Assembly: GCA_029834535.1 (NCBI GenBank)
Contig: JAQMWT010000456.1
Coordinates: forward strand, 167,443-231,442
Direction of reading: 5' to 3'
Source: Chrysophaeum taylorii
Taxonomy: Eukaryota > Sar > Pelagophyceae > Pelagomonadales > Pelagomonadaceae
DNA: 64,000 bases
The notes below the pieces were generated by a model. It was not told the DNA's origin, did no database searches, and was given only the letters and a program-made list of their open reading frames with translations. The translations under genes were made by a program, and so were the position numbers. Positions 1 through 10,082 of the stretch are shown one piece after another (within the stretch, counting starts at the first letter, position 1; each line of letters opens with the position of its first letter).

Positions 1-479
1 ATTCATTTTTTTGTTGTTGTACAACATATACACTACGTCACTTGATTGATTCTTTTACAAGTATGTATGAAAATCAAACAAATTCTACTTAAGTGTCCTT
101 CAACGCCTCAGGAACTCGATGTCAGCCGACGATAACGGGCGGCGCGATTGCTAGAGAAAGGCACGGGCGAGTGGCGACGAGGCTGCGATTGCGAGGGCGG
201 CGAAAGACGTGCAGCGCAAGACGCGTGCCGCGAGCGAAGCCCAAAACGACGATGCGGCGAATGCCGTATAGATGAAACCGAGGATAACAACCAGCCTCCT
301 CGTGCAAGGACGCGCAAGACAACGCCGCACCTTCTGGGTCGGCACGATCCGGAAGCAGAAGAGGACGATGCGCTCGGCACCATCCTTGACAGTGATGCGA
401 ATGAATTCGTTCATGCCAACCAGGCTCCGGCGCAACAGATGCAAAAGACACTCTGCCTCATCAGAGGGGTTTTTGTTTA
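1..479. other. No confident gene at the left edge
   Basis: Open frames of about 90-110 codons exist on both strands between 108 and 480, but none shows a domain, signal peptide or composition that separates it from its opposite-strand shadow. The stretch may be the edge of a gene lying outside the window or decayed sequence. I make no functional call. Confidence 0.4.
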
Positions 480-590
480 AGGTCGACGATTGCTGAGAAG
501 GGGGGGTGTGCTTGAAGGTTCTAGTGCGTTCTCTGGGGACATTTGGGATTCTGGGGGCTTCGTTGCGCGCGGTGGGTAATACTAATAATA
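480..590 (-). repeat. Truncated 3' tail of a non-LTR retroelement
   Basis: The segment starting TTTAAGGTCGACGATTGCTGAG and containing TGCTTGAAGGTT matches, with substitutions, the tails at 16937, 38497 and 51484. At 16937 and 51484 this tail sits next to minus-strand retroelement coding remnants, so it is read here as the 3' end of a 5'-truncated minus-strand copy. The copia element at 592 inserted immediately beside it. Confidence 0.45.
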
Positions 591-591
591 A

Positions 592-689
592 TGTGAGGAA
601 GCTATGACACTTACCCCTGTACCACGTACGTCCAGTATCCCTACGTCATTCCCTCATCGCTAGAGTAACGCCCCATTCCTTTTGTCGCA
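592..689 (+). repeat. 5' LTR of the copia element
   Basis: 98 bp, TGTGAGGAAG...TTGTCGCA. It aligns with the 104-bp 3' LTR with a few substitutions and two small indels (a CGT insertion here; extra TTCA units in the 3' copy), so insertion is not very recent. TG...CA ends with a TGTGA/TCRCA inverted pair. Confidence 0.9.
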
Positions 690-706
690 TGGTAAGCAGG
701 TGCTCG
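690..706 (+). other. Probable primer-binding site
   Basis: TGGTAAGCAGG directly abuts the 5' LTR. It resembles TGGTA-GCAG-type sites complementary to the 3' end of initiator methionine tRNA, the usual copia primer, but the match is short and the host tRNA is not in this window. Confidence 0.45.
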
Positions 707-1131
707 TCGACAACGACCTGAGCTTGCTTGCTTCGTGGCGACTTCTTCTCGGCTTCAGTTCATTGCTTCGTGTTCCGTTCGTTGTCGTCTATCATATGTC
801 CTCGATCGAAATTAAGGATAGCAAGTTTTTTTTTCGCAAAAACTTGATGCCTTCAGCGGTGAGCGACATCTTTTCCACCAATGGACACGTCGTCTTGAGA
901 ACATGATCATTTCCACCGGCGATCACATTATCTTGACCAACGAAACTTGGACTAGCATCTCAGCATCTGGCTGCTCTGAAGAAGAATTCATTTCGCGTCA
1001 AGCAACAACGTTGGTACTCTGCGTTGTTTATGACCCTCCCGATGCATGATACTGATCGCGCGTATATATCCGTGAAAACCGCGATATGAACTTCACGCGG
1101 CTTTCTTTACAAGCGCATTACCGATGTCTAC

Positions 1132-2200
1132 ATGGGCCATGGGGATCGCGTAGCTCAGTCTGCAATTGCTTCACTGCATTCACTGGTGTGCAATAATATA
1201 TCGATGATCTTGAGACCTTTCTTAACAAGTGCATCACCGGAGTTCAAGTTGGTCGGCACCATCAAGATTTCTCTGACGCCCTTGCATTGCAATTGCTTCA
1301 AACCAAAATTCCGGACTCCATCTTGTCTAAGGATCTCATTGCGCTGCTTGAGACCCTAAACTGCGCACACATGGTGGTTTCGTTGATCGCCTCAACAGCA
1401 AAGTTTTCGATTAGATATCCAGACCAAAGTCTCCGCTTGTCAACGTTGCTATACGTGAGGGTCCCCGCCATCGCGATCGTTGTGACTTTTTGTGGTGGCA
1501 GCAACCACCCCACTGCTAAATGCTTCCATCGTCTCCGTGATTTGCGCTTCAATCCACGTTCCCGCCCTCGCCCACCTTTCCGTTCCAGGCCTCAGCCTCC
1601 ATTTTACCGTGGCTCTCCTAATCCCAAGCGCCCACGCCCAACTGACCTTTGTCACTTTTGTGGCATTCCTGGTCATTGCAAGAAAGATTGTCGCAAGCGC
1701 CAACGCTACTTACTCTCCCAAGCCGCACCCCGCCCTCTTTCTCGTCCCCAATACACACCTCGCCCAAATCCACCATTCTACCAAAACTATCTCTCCGCCC
1801 CCATACCACTCTTGCCTCCCTCTCAACCCTCTCCGCCGCTTCCTGCGTTGCCACCCTCCACCACACCCTCTGTCCCGCCTCCCACCGCCATGTCTTCCCC
1901 TCCCGACCCATCTTTTCCTGCACCCACCTATCCGTCTTTCAATTTCCATCTTTTTTCCATCTCCCCCACCATTCACCAAGTCTTGTCTTCTACCAACTCG
2001 CTCAACGCTCTGCTCACCGCCCGTGAGCCCGACTATCTTCACTCCAACAACCTTCGCCTTGTTGTCTACGATACGGGTGCCAACGTCAACCTCGTCAATT
2101 CCCCTGCTGGCTTTACAGACCTTGACAACACTCAACAGCACTCAATCAACTCTGCTATCGGCACTGGCTCTGTTTCTGGTTCTGGCACTGCTCACTTAAC
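1132..2200 (+). pseudogene. copia gag and aspartic protease remnant
   Basis: Frames across 1132-2200 give a gag-like helical segment followed by a Pro/Arg-rich stretch. A perfect CCHC zinc knuckle at 1650-1691 (C-HF-C-GIPG-H-CKKD-C) binds nucleic acid in the family. About 125 codons later the protease active site reads VVYDTGAN (DTGA at 2070-2081). The gag start is not clear: the region before 1287 shifts frame at least once, so the polyprotein cannot be read through. Confidence 0.8.
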
Positions 2201-2559
2201 GTTCCCTTCCATTGGTCCTCTTGACAATCGTGGTCTTCCTTCTCCAGCACCCACTCTTTCCGCCCCTCATGGCATCCATATCGCTTTTCCGCATACTCTC
2301 ATCTCTCCTGGTCTTGGTGATAAGCGGATTCTTTCTGACCATGCCCTTGAGCAGGCTGGTTACGATTGTCATACGATCCAAGATGTTGGGCCTACTCATC
2401 CCTCAACGAATCTTACGTCACCGCCAGACGCATCACGTCATTCCTCTGCTCCGTCGCTGTGGTCTCCTATTGATCGTCTGTTGGATCGGCAATACAACCG
2501 CTGCGCCCTACGCGGACTTTGTTTCCCCATTTGTGGCATTTTCTTCTTGCCCTCGCGTA

Positions 2560-3560
2560 CACGACCCTTGTGCGTTTCCCGTTGTGTCTCAACGCACCCA
2601 ACTCACCTACGACATTTGGCATGCTCGTCTTGGTCATTATAGTCCCTCTTATATCCGCCGTTTGTCTTCTCTCGCTGTTGGTGCACCGCTCTTCCCAAGT
2701 TCCGCGTCTCTTTCTTTTTGTCCTGCTTGTGCTTTGGGTAAAATGCATGCTGCACATGTTGGTCATCGTAAACCACGTGAATCCACTCCCAGCTCTCTTC
2801 CTGAAAACGAAATTTTGTCACGCCCACGTGCCGTCGCGCCCTATCTTATTATCCACGCTGATCTCATGTTTACCGGTGTCCCTTCTTTCATTTACCAAGA
2901 CCGTGCCATCCTTACGTTTGTCGATGATCATACGCGCCGCCGCACACGTTACTTTGCTCCTCGACACGATGCACTCACGAACGCTCGTCAACTCGAACTT
3001 TTACTGTGTACTGTGGTTCGACCCTTTGGCTATCGTATTGCCCTCATCTACACTGATCGTGACAAGTCACTAATGGGCCAATTCGAAACCTTCTGTCTGG
3101 GCAACAACATCGCCATCAAATCGGGCTCCTGCTGCTCAATCCAAACATTCACAGGCGCACGCTTTTTCCGGTGTTGTGGAACGCTCCCATCGCGCAACTG
3201 CTGATATTACTCGAACTCTTTTGGAGCATGCACACCGTCCACCTGATTTTTGGCGTTGGGCCAAGGAAACGGCTCACTTCATCTCCGAGCGAATGCCAAA
3301 CGCCTCCAACCCTGGTTACCTAACGCCATATGAAATGCTTCACGAAACCTTGCCCCGCGTCGATTTTTTTCGTGTTTGGGGCTGCCCTGCTGCTATTCTC
3401 ACTGGCGACAAATGGCCTACCAAAGCTATTACTGGCATCTTCATTGGGTATCCCTCTGCTGGTCCTGGTTATCGTATCCTTCTTCAACGCGCCACCGGTC
3501 CCGTCATTCACACTTCCATCGATGTCGTTTTCGACGAGAATTTTGCTATGCGTAAGTCCC
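2560..3560 (+). pseudogene. copia integrase remnant
   Basis: A GAG-pre-integrase HHCC-type motif (WHARLGH... CPACALGK) near 2615-2745 is followed by the catalytic core. The first Asp lies in HADLMF, the second in YTDRDKS, and the Glu in VERSHR after a frame change at about 3175. C-terminal WGCPA and IFIGY blocks typical of copia integrase end the region. The frame change means no intact integrase. Confidence 0.85.
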
Positions 3561-4089
3561 TGTCCTCCCAACCCCTTCCTCCTCCCCTCGTCGATCCTCG
3601 TTTCCCCGATTTGTTCTACTATGATACTCGTTTGTCTTCCGCTGTTGCTCCCTTGTCTCCTGTTTTTGATGCTCAGGAGCCGGCCTTATCGGAACTGATC
3701 ACCCCAAAAACAATACCACAACCATCAGCGAACAATGCGAAAAGTGCACCATCACGTCGAGCCAAACGGAGCCGACCGCGCAAAGTCAACCAAAGCGCAC
3801 ATTATGCTGAAACAGAACCTACTCGCGAAACCACGAACTCAAATTCTGGCGTTTGTCCACAACGCACTGTCGATTCTGTTTCCTCCTGTCACTCCCTGTA
3901 TGTTACTTATTCTAGCTTTCGTTTGTTAGTTCATTATGTCTTCCTTCCCCTTTGTCTAGCCCATACCCTTGTTGATCCCCAATTTGTCCAAGCCCATTAC
4001 TCTGCTTCCGAAGAAACTTCCCAATATTCTTACGTTGATGACGGCGCTATCACTTCCACTCATTTACGCGAAGCTTTAGCTCATACAAA

Positions 4090-4800
4090 TCCTGAGCAAA
4101 CTTCTACTTTTTCTGTCAACATCTGCACTTTAAAGTGGGTCCTCCGCAAGAAGTATGAATCTGGCCGCTTCAAATAGTACAAGGCTCGTCTCGTTATCCG
4201 CGGTTACACCCAGGTTCACGGCATTGATTATCACGATACGTATTCTCCGGTGGCCAACATTGTCACTCTTCGGTTCTTTCTCACCTTCGTTGCTGTTCAT
4301 GACTGGGATTTGCACAAGTTGGATGTCAGCTCCGCTTTTATCCAAGCCCCCATTGACGAAGACATCTATGTCTGCCCCCCCGAAGGCTATGCTCCTCGCC
4401 AACCCACAGATGGCTCCAAAATCGTTTACAAACTCCGTCGCTCTTGGTATGGTTGCAAGCAAGCTTGTCGCAATTGGTGGCTTTATTGGGAACGCTTCCT
4501 TGTCAACGATTGTGGCTTCGTCCGCGGATCTGGTGACACTTGTAGTTACAAGCTGTTGCTTAATTCCACTGTCGTTCTGCGTCTTGTTCTTGTCGTTGAT
4601 GATCGTCCTGTGGCGCACCCTCGTCATTGCCTTGGCCATTACCAAGCTTTCTTTCTGCGTCTCAAAGCCTTCACTGATGTCAACGAACTCGATCTTCACA
4701 CTTGCGTTGGTCTCCGCATTACGCGTGATCGCGCGACGTCGCACGCTCGCTATCGACCAATCCCATGCTATTCGCGAAATTCTCACCGAACATCGCTTTA
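4090..4800 (+). pseudogene. copia reverse transcriptase remnant
   Basis: Typical copia RT blocks are readable: LKWVLRKKY, YKARLVIRGYTQ, DYHDTYSPVA, HQLDV-like HKLDVSSAFIQ and the GCKQACRNW segment. The TAG at 4175-4177 interrupts the N-terminal part. The catalytic box usually written YVDD reads VVDD, followed by RPVA. The minus-strand copy at 61438-62074 has the same blocks and also VVDD, so the change predates both copies. Confidence 0.88.
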
Positions 4801-4879
4801 TCCACAGTAAACCCGAATTGACTCCCGCTCCCAAAGGTCTTCGTCTTTCTGCGGCTGATTGTCCTGCACCTGGCTCCCC

Positions 4880-5560
4880 CGATCAGGTCTTCATGGCACG
4901 CATCCCTTTTCGTCGTATTGTCGGTTGTGTCTTGTTTATTTCTGTTATGACACGCCCTGATATCACTTGGAACCTCAATCAGTGTGCGCGTTTCACAGAC
5001 AATCCTGGTAAACCCCACTAGCACGCCTTATCCCATACCCTTCGTTATCTCAATGGTACTCAAGATCTTGCCCTTGTTCTTGGTCGCGATTCTACCCTTC
5101 GTCTCTGTGGTTATTCTGACTCCAGCTGGGCCGACGACCCTGATGACCGCCACTCAACCACTGGCTTTTGTTTTCTCCTTGCTGGCTCTATGATTTCTTA
5201 TTTTTCCCGCTCGCAGTACCTCCTCGCCCGCTCATCTTTTGAAGCCGAATTGCTCGCTCTTTACGCCGCTACTGCTGAGCTCACTTGGCTTCTCAAAATT
5301 TTTGACGACTTTGATCTCCCTCGTCACACGGTACCTATGTATGTCGATAACAGCACCACCGTCACCCAAGTCCGTCTCCAGTGTCTCACGAGGCGCACCC
5401 GCCACATTGACATTCGGTTTTGCAGCGCCGCCGAATATGTATCATCGCAATCACATTATTGATCTCCAACACATTCCCCGCCTTGACAATCTCAGCGATA
5501 TCTTCACCCGCAGTACGGAAGCTCCTCCCTTCCTTCGGCTTCGAGCTCGTTACCTCACCT
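4880..5560 (+). pseudogene. copia RNase H and C-terminal remnant
   Basis: After the RT, frames carry TRPDITW..., then the C-terminal RNase H block EAELLALYAATAELTWL (5235-5290) and RRTRHIDIRF (about 5392-5421). At least two frame changes are needed to follow it from the RT. The minus-strand copy at 61230-61441 repeats the same segment. Confidence 0.82.
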
Positions 5561-5643
5561 CGTGACTTCGCATGGCATCTCCTGTCTTATTATGCCACAA
5601 TACCTCTCCTGACGTCTTTTTCCACCTTCTCAAGCTTCTCCTC

Positions 5644-5755
5644 TGTGAGCGTCTCACTTCCCTCTTTTTTTTTCCTTTTCTTTCTTTTGCAGCACCTGTG
5701 TGTGAGGACCTCACTTCCCCCTTTTTTTTTCCTTTTCTTTCTTTTCCAGCACCTG
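5644..5755 (+). repeat. Two tandem LTR-like units with a polypyrimidine tract before the 3' LTR
   Basis: Units at 5644-5700 and 5701-5755 each begin TGTGAG, continue TCACTTCCC, then a run of T/C, and end CAGCACCTG. The real 3' LTR also starts TGTGAG. A copia polypurine tract should be purine-rich on this strand; here it is the complement that is purine-rich. The same arrangement is kept in the copy at 60967-61075. Confidence 0.75.
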
Positions 5756-5859
5756 TGTGAGGAAGCTATGACACTTACCCCTGCACCACGTATCCAGTAT
5801 CACTACGTCATTCATTCATTCCCTTATCGCTAGTGTAAGGCCCCATTCCAGTTGTCACA
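5756..5859 (+). repeat. 3' LTR of the copia element
   Basis: 104 bp, TGTGAGGAAG...GTTGTCACA, followed by the AATAA target duplication (5860-5864). See the 5' LTR for the comparison. Confidence 0.92.
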
Positions 5860-6147
5860 AATAACATTGTTCACCGAACTAGTAGTATGTGACCCATGAA
5901 TAGATACATAGAGTACGTAGGTAGTAGTATCAAGGGTTCGGGGGGCTTCGCCGCGGATACATACTACGCAGTATTAAAATGAACAGGCAAGGTCGCCCCT
6001 CTCGACGCATAAGTATAGTATCAGGGGTTCGGTGGCTCCTGTCTTACGCATCACGGAACGTCACCGGATGTAGTATAGTAGTATCAATAATGGGCAGAAA
6101 ACAAATGTGCGGCTGCTGACAGCTGGTAGATAACACTCACAGCATAA

Positions 6148-8160
6148 ATGTTTTCTGCGACGATGTCTACGAGCGGGCAGCAGCGCGTGTGCGTGATTGG
6201 TGCCGGGTCGAGCGGGCTGATTGCCGCGCGCGAGCTCAAGGCTGCGGGCATCAACGATTTTGTGGTTCTAGAAACGCAGGAAGGGCCGGGCGGGCTGTAC
6301 AAGCGCGACAATTATGAAAATTCTTGTCACACGTCGAACAAATGCTACACGAGCTTTGCGTGCGCGCCGCCGCCTGACTTGACGCAGTGCGACCATTATA
6401 CGCTGGGGGGCTACGTGAAGTACCTCGAGGAGTTCGCGGAGAAGTTTGACCTGGGCCGGCACATTCAGTACCGCACGAAAGTAGAAGCCGTCGCCCGAGA
6501 CGGCGACGGTTGGAAAGTGACGTATGGCGGGCGAACGTCTCGATTCGAGATCGTGGTGTGCTGTTCGGGGACCCACACACACCACTGTCACCCGAAAGCA
6601 CACGCGTGGCTCGAGGGATTTTGCGGAAACGTCCTGCACTCTTCCGAGTTCCGCAAGGCCCTCAACTTCAAGGACAAACGGGTCGTTATTTGCGGGGGCG
6701 GCGAGTCCGCGGCGGACATTTCGGTGCAGTGCTCCAAGGTCGCGGGGCAGACGTGGCTGGCGATGCGTCCGCGGACGGGTCACGTGACGAACCGCGCCCC
6801 TCATCTCCCCGAGGTGGATCACGCGAGCGAGGCCCGCGTGCAAGCCCACATCAAAGACCCGGACAACGTTCCCCCAGAGGTGTCGTTCGACACGGATTTG
6901 ACGGTCGCGCACTACGCGACGTCCGAGAGATTGTTTGGGGTTCACGGATACAAAGACTGCGTCGCGATGGCCACGAAAGACTTTTTTCCCGGAACCAAGA
7001 TGAACGTCTACAACAAGAGCGTCGTGACGAGTCAGTTCGGGACCAAGAGTGGGGGGTTTTCGTCGGCGATCGCGCGTTACGGATGTGTCCCCAAGCCGCC
7101 GGTCGCGTCGTGCGAGGGTACGACCGTTATTTTCGAAGACGGAACCAAAGCTGAACACGTCGACGCCGTAATCCTCTGCATCGGCTACACGAACGACATC
7201 GAGTTTCTCGTCGATGACGACGTCAAGGCCAAGGTCGTGAACCCGCGGAACTCGTTGAAGCACGTCGCCCACCCCGACGTTCCAAATTTTTTTCTCGTCG
7301 GCTTTGTCCGGCCTGCCTTTGGCAACATCCCCACCCTCGCCGAGCTTCAGGCGCGCTGGGTCGCGCAGCTCGTGACGGGCCGCACCAAACTTCCTCCTCG
7401 CGCTGATATGCTCGCGAAGATCGAAGAGGATCGCGAATACGAGGAGACGACGTTCGTTTCTGGCAAGCGTCTCAAAGCCCTCACAAATTACTACTTGTTC
7501 GCGATGGATATGGCCACCCTTACCGACACGCACCCCGACTACGCCAGGATATCGCTCGAAGATCCCCTGCTCTTCCTTAAGCTCGTCGTCGGCCAGTTCA
7601 ACGCCTACGCCTTCCGACTTAAGGACGACTACGACACCTACCGCAAGTGCATCATGGACATGCCCGTCTCGGAGGTCTGGCACCTCGATCTGGCCCTCCT
7701 CATCAACAACGCCCATCTCTATCTCCTTTTCGGCGACGCCTACAAACTCCAAGGTGTCAACGTCAATCTAAACTGGACCACCCGCGCTCTCGTCTCCCTC
7801 CTTCTCTTCCTGAATCCCCTCTACGTCGCCTTTGTCGTCGTCCCCTGCGCCTACGTCACACTTATTTCCTGGACCGTCCTCGAACTCAATTCTGTTCGTC
7901 TCGTCTCCAACCTAGACTCCTTCCGCGCAATCCGTCGCCCCTCCTACTACATCGCCAAGACGCCCTACGACGCCCTCCACATCAAATGGAGCCGCGCCAT
8001 GCTTATCTTCTTCATCATCACGACCTTGCCTTTGGAGCTTCTCATGACCGCCCTCGTCAAGAAGCACCTCATCAACAAGTCCCACATCCCCACGCTCAAG
8101 TTCATGCAGCGCGAGTCCACCTACAAAAAAATCAAGGCCAACTTCGTCTTCTTCAACTAG
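6148..8160 (+). CDS. Flavin-containing monooxygenase-like protein with C-terminal membrane segments
   Basis: 670 codons from ATG 6148; a second ATG at 6163 would remove five residues. Class B monooxygenases use FAD and NADPH to oxygenate soft nucleophiles such as amines or sulfides. The FAD Rossmann motif GAGSSG is at residues 18-23 and an FMO-type FCGNVLHSSEF (FxGxxxHxxxF/Y) at about 158-170. An NADPH-binding GGGESA lies near 180 and a C-terminal CIGY in place of the usual ATGY. The family core is about 450-530 residues; here a further 130-150 follow with hydrophobic segments (around 545-580 and 615-635), suggesting membrane attachment. No close operon-like partner. The substrate cannot be inferred. 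Confidence 0.88.
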   Translation: MFSATMSTSGQQRVCVIGAGSSGLIAARELKAAGINDFVVLETQEGPGGLYKRDNYENSCHTSNKCYTSFACAPPPDLTQCDHYTLGGYVKYLEEFAEKFDLGRHIQYRTKVEAVARDGDGWKVTYGGRTSRFEIVVCCSGTHTHHCHPKAHAWLEGFCGNVLHSSEFRKALNFKDKRVVICGGGESAADISVQCSKVAGQTWLAMRPRTGHVTNRAPHLPEVDHASEARVQAHIKDPDNVPPEVSFDTDLTVAHYATSERLFGVHGYKDCVAMATKDFFPGTKMNVYNKSVVTSQFGTKSGGFSSAIARYGCVPKPPVASCEGTTVIFEDGTKAEHVDAVILCIGYTNDIEFLVDDDVKAKVVNPRNSLKHVAHPDVPNFFLVGFVRPAFGNIPTLAELQARWVAQLVTGRTKLPPRADMLAKIEEDREYEETTFVSGKRLKALTNYYLFAMDMATLTDTHPDYARISLEDPLLFLKLVVGQFNAYAFRLKDDYDTYRKCIMDMPVSEVWHLDLALLINNAHLYLLFGDAYKLQGVNVNLNWTTRALVSLLLFLNPLYVAFVVVPCAYVTLISWTVLELNSVRLVSNLDSFRAIRRPSYYIAKTPYDALHIKWSRAMLIFFIITTLPLELLMTALVKKHLINKSHIPTLKFMQRESTYKKIKANFVFFN

Positions 8161-8507
8161 CATAGCGGAAATTAACTTGCACCAACTCTCCTCCTTGTAG
8201 TTCGTTCCTGGACGACCTCTCTCCAGGATCTTGTGATGTCGCCTGCTGCTGAGCCTGCAAAATTAATTAACAGCCCGCTGCCACTTTTTTCCCAAGCAAG
8301 CACAAGCAAGCATGTTCTGATAACCGAAAAAAAACAACAGCGATTTGAGGATGGCTACGCCGGTTGTTGTTGGGAAAATGAAATGACCTCACCTGCCTTA
8401 TTCATCACATGTAATGGTGAATAAATAAAACACGCTTCACCACCCCCAAATAATTAATTTCAACACCCCAAATTCAATCTTCGGAAGACTTAGGTCCAAC
8501 CCGAAAA
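8161..8507. other. Intergenic, no gene seen
   Basis: About 350 bp, AT-richer than its neighbours. A 64-codon open frame (8233-8424) shows no recognisable feature. It probably holds the 3' UTR of the monooxygenase and the promoter of the BTB gene. Confidence 0.5.
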
Positions 8508-9629
8508 ATGGCGGCGTTAGCGTCTCATCTCGGCCAAGCCAAGACGGAGGGCATGTTCAGCGACGTGGAGGTGGTCGCCGAGGGGTTCGGGTGGGAGGCG
8601 CGGCAAGCAGCGCACCGCGTGGTGTTGGCACAGGCTGACTACTTTCGCGCGCGCCTCGAACGTTGGAGCGGCGACGTTGTCGGCGCGCACTTCGACGACC
8701 GCGCGGCCACGCGCGGCGGCTTCGAGGATGTGCTCGAGTGGCTCTACACGGCCACCTGGCCGCCCCAGGATCGGTGGGTCGCGCGGCTCTCCGTTGCATC
8801 CTTTATCGCCGCGCGTCGAGCCGTCGACGAATGCGCGGCAGCGCTCGCGAGACCCCCCCCAGTGGGTCCCCGCGAAGCCCTCCGACGCGCGCTCGAGGCG
8901 CGCGACGCTGCGCGTACCTACGACCTTCCGGGCCTCGGCGTTGCGGCTGGGTGCTTGATGCGGACGTCTATCGCTCTCGCCGTCTTGCTCGGAGCACAAA
9001 TTTCGGAATTTCTCGGACGCGTTTCGTCTGAGGAAATGAAGAAACTCCTCGGGATCGACACGACCTTTCACGCCGAAGCCTGGTTTCCCAACGAGCAGAG
9101 CCGCAAGCGCGTCGTGGACGCCTGGGTGGCCGCTAACCGTGCCCCGCTCGCGGCTCCCCGACCCGACGCCCTCCGCTTCGGCTTTGCCTTCGACGCCTCA
9201 AAGTTGGCAACCCTCGACCGCGGCGATTGGCTCGAGGAGTCGGTCCACGAGTCTCATCTCAGCGACACACCTCTCGGCTGCTACGAACACTTCGTCCCAG
9301 AACTTCGACGCGAAACGGCGCTCAGGCTCCGGCTCTGCAACGGCCACATCACGGCAAACTTCGTCGTCCACCGCGACAACCGGCCTCTTCGGGCGAACCT
9401 CCACCTCGCCCTGCGCTTCTTCAAGCTGGACGGCGCCACCGTCTTCCTCGATCCTAACCTCAAATTCCACCACGTCTACTACGATTCGAGCTCCCACTAT
9501 ATCCCCCGAGGCCTCTTCAAGCACCACGTCTCCTCCGACCTTACCTGCTTCCCGAGAACCCACCTCCCTAACTACCACCATTTCGGACGCCTCTTCGTCG
9601 CCCTCACCCTCACCATGCACCTCAACTAA
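8508..9629 (+). CDS. BTB/POZ-BACK domain protein
   Basis: 373 residues from ATG 8508. Residues about 15-90 read as a BTB domain: FSDVEVVAEG, then AHRVVLAQADYFRARL, then FEDVLEWLYTATW. Residues about 110-180 are a helical BACK-like region. The C-terminal half (from about 230) contains beta-rich segments that do not match a kelch repeat and could be a divergent substrate-binding domain. BTB-BACK proteins usually act as CUL3 ubiquitin-ligase adaptors in cytosol or nucleus; that role is inferred from the family only. Confidence 0.8.
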   Translation: MAALASHLGQAKTEGMFSDVEVVAEGFGWEARQAAHRVVLAQADYFRARLERWSGDVVGAHFDDRAATRGGFEDVLEWLYTATWPPQDRWVARLSVASFIAARRAVDECAAALARPPPVGPREALRRALEARDAARTYDLPGLGVAAGCLMRTSIALAVLLGAQISEFLGRVSSEEMKKLLGIDTTFHAEAWFPNEQSRKRVVDAWVAANRAPLAAPRPDALRFGFAFDASKLATLDRGDWLEESVHESHLSDTPLGCYEHFVPELRRETALRLRLCNGHITANFVVHRDNRPLRANLHLALRFFKLDGATVFLDPNLKFHHVYYDSSSHYIPRGLFKHHVSSDLTCFPRTHLPNYHHFGRLFVALTLTMHLN

Positions 9630-10082
9630 GATATAGCAGCGACATGGTAGTCATGCCGTGCCGACCATCTCTACCCCAGAGGCCAATCAATCAATCAATC
9701 AATCAATGCGCATCATGGCCGTTGTTGTCTCCCGATACCATTCGTCTCGCGTGCATCCATCCGCGACGACGACGACGTCAGCAGGTCACTCCGTCAATCA
9801 AGAGGTGTCCTGCAACGCTTGGTTATTATTGTTGTTGCTGTGTGCACAATCTCTGTTTGTTGCGTCCAACAGCCGGCTTCCTCGATGATGATGATGATGC
9901 GCATGAAACGAGGAACATCGCACCCGTGCAGCGGGGTGTGGTATGGTTGTGTCATTATTAACGTGCGTTTTGGAGATGCGAAATATAATATGAGCTGACG
10001 ACGCGCCTTGATTTTTACAGCCTCCCCTCGCGGCGCCATCATTTCTCCTCCGCGACCATCGTCGTCGTCGTCGTCGTTCGAT
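9630..10082. other. Intergenic between convergent genes, with simple repeats
   Basis: Contains an (AATC)n run near 9686-9706, a GATGATGAT run near 9885-9900 and several trinucleotide runs. No coding signal stands out from the opposite-strand background. Confidence 0.5.

Larger units (their letters stand above)
592..5859 (+). mobile_element. Decayed Ty1/copia LTR retrotransposon, complete boundaries
   Basis: Two short LTRs (592-689 and 5756-5859) begin TGTGAGGAAG and end TGTCRCA. They are flanked by an identical 5-bp target duplication AATAA (587-591 and 5860-5864), which fixes the boundaries. Inside, the order gag, zinc knuckle, aspartic protease, integrase, reverse transcriptase, RNase H is that of Ty1/copia, not Ty3. 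Several frame changes and a TAG at 4175-4177 break the coding region. The second copy at 60912-62700 (minus) reads TCG at that stop, so it is a single-base loss. Relative to the second copy this element lacks roughly 27 codons just before the reverse transcriptase. The element is non-autonomous in its present state. Confidence 0.93.
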
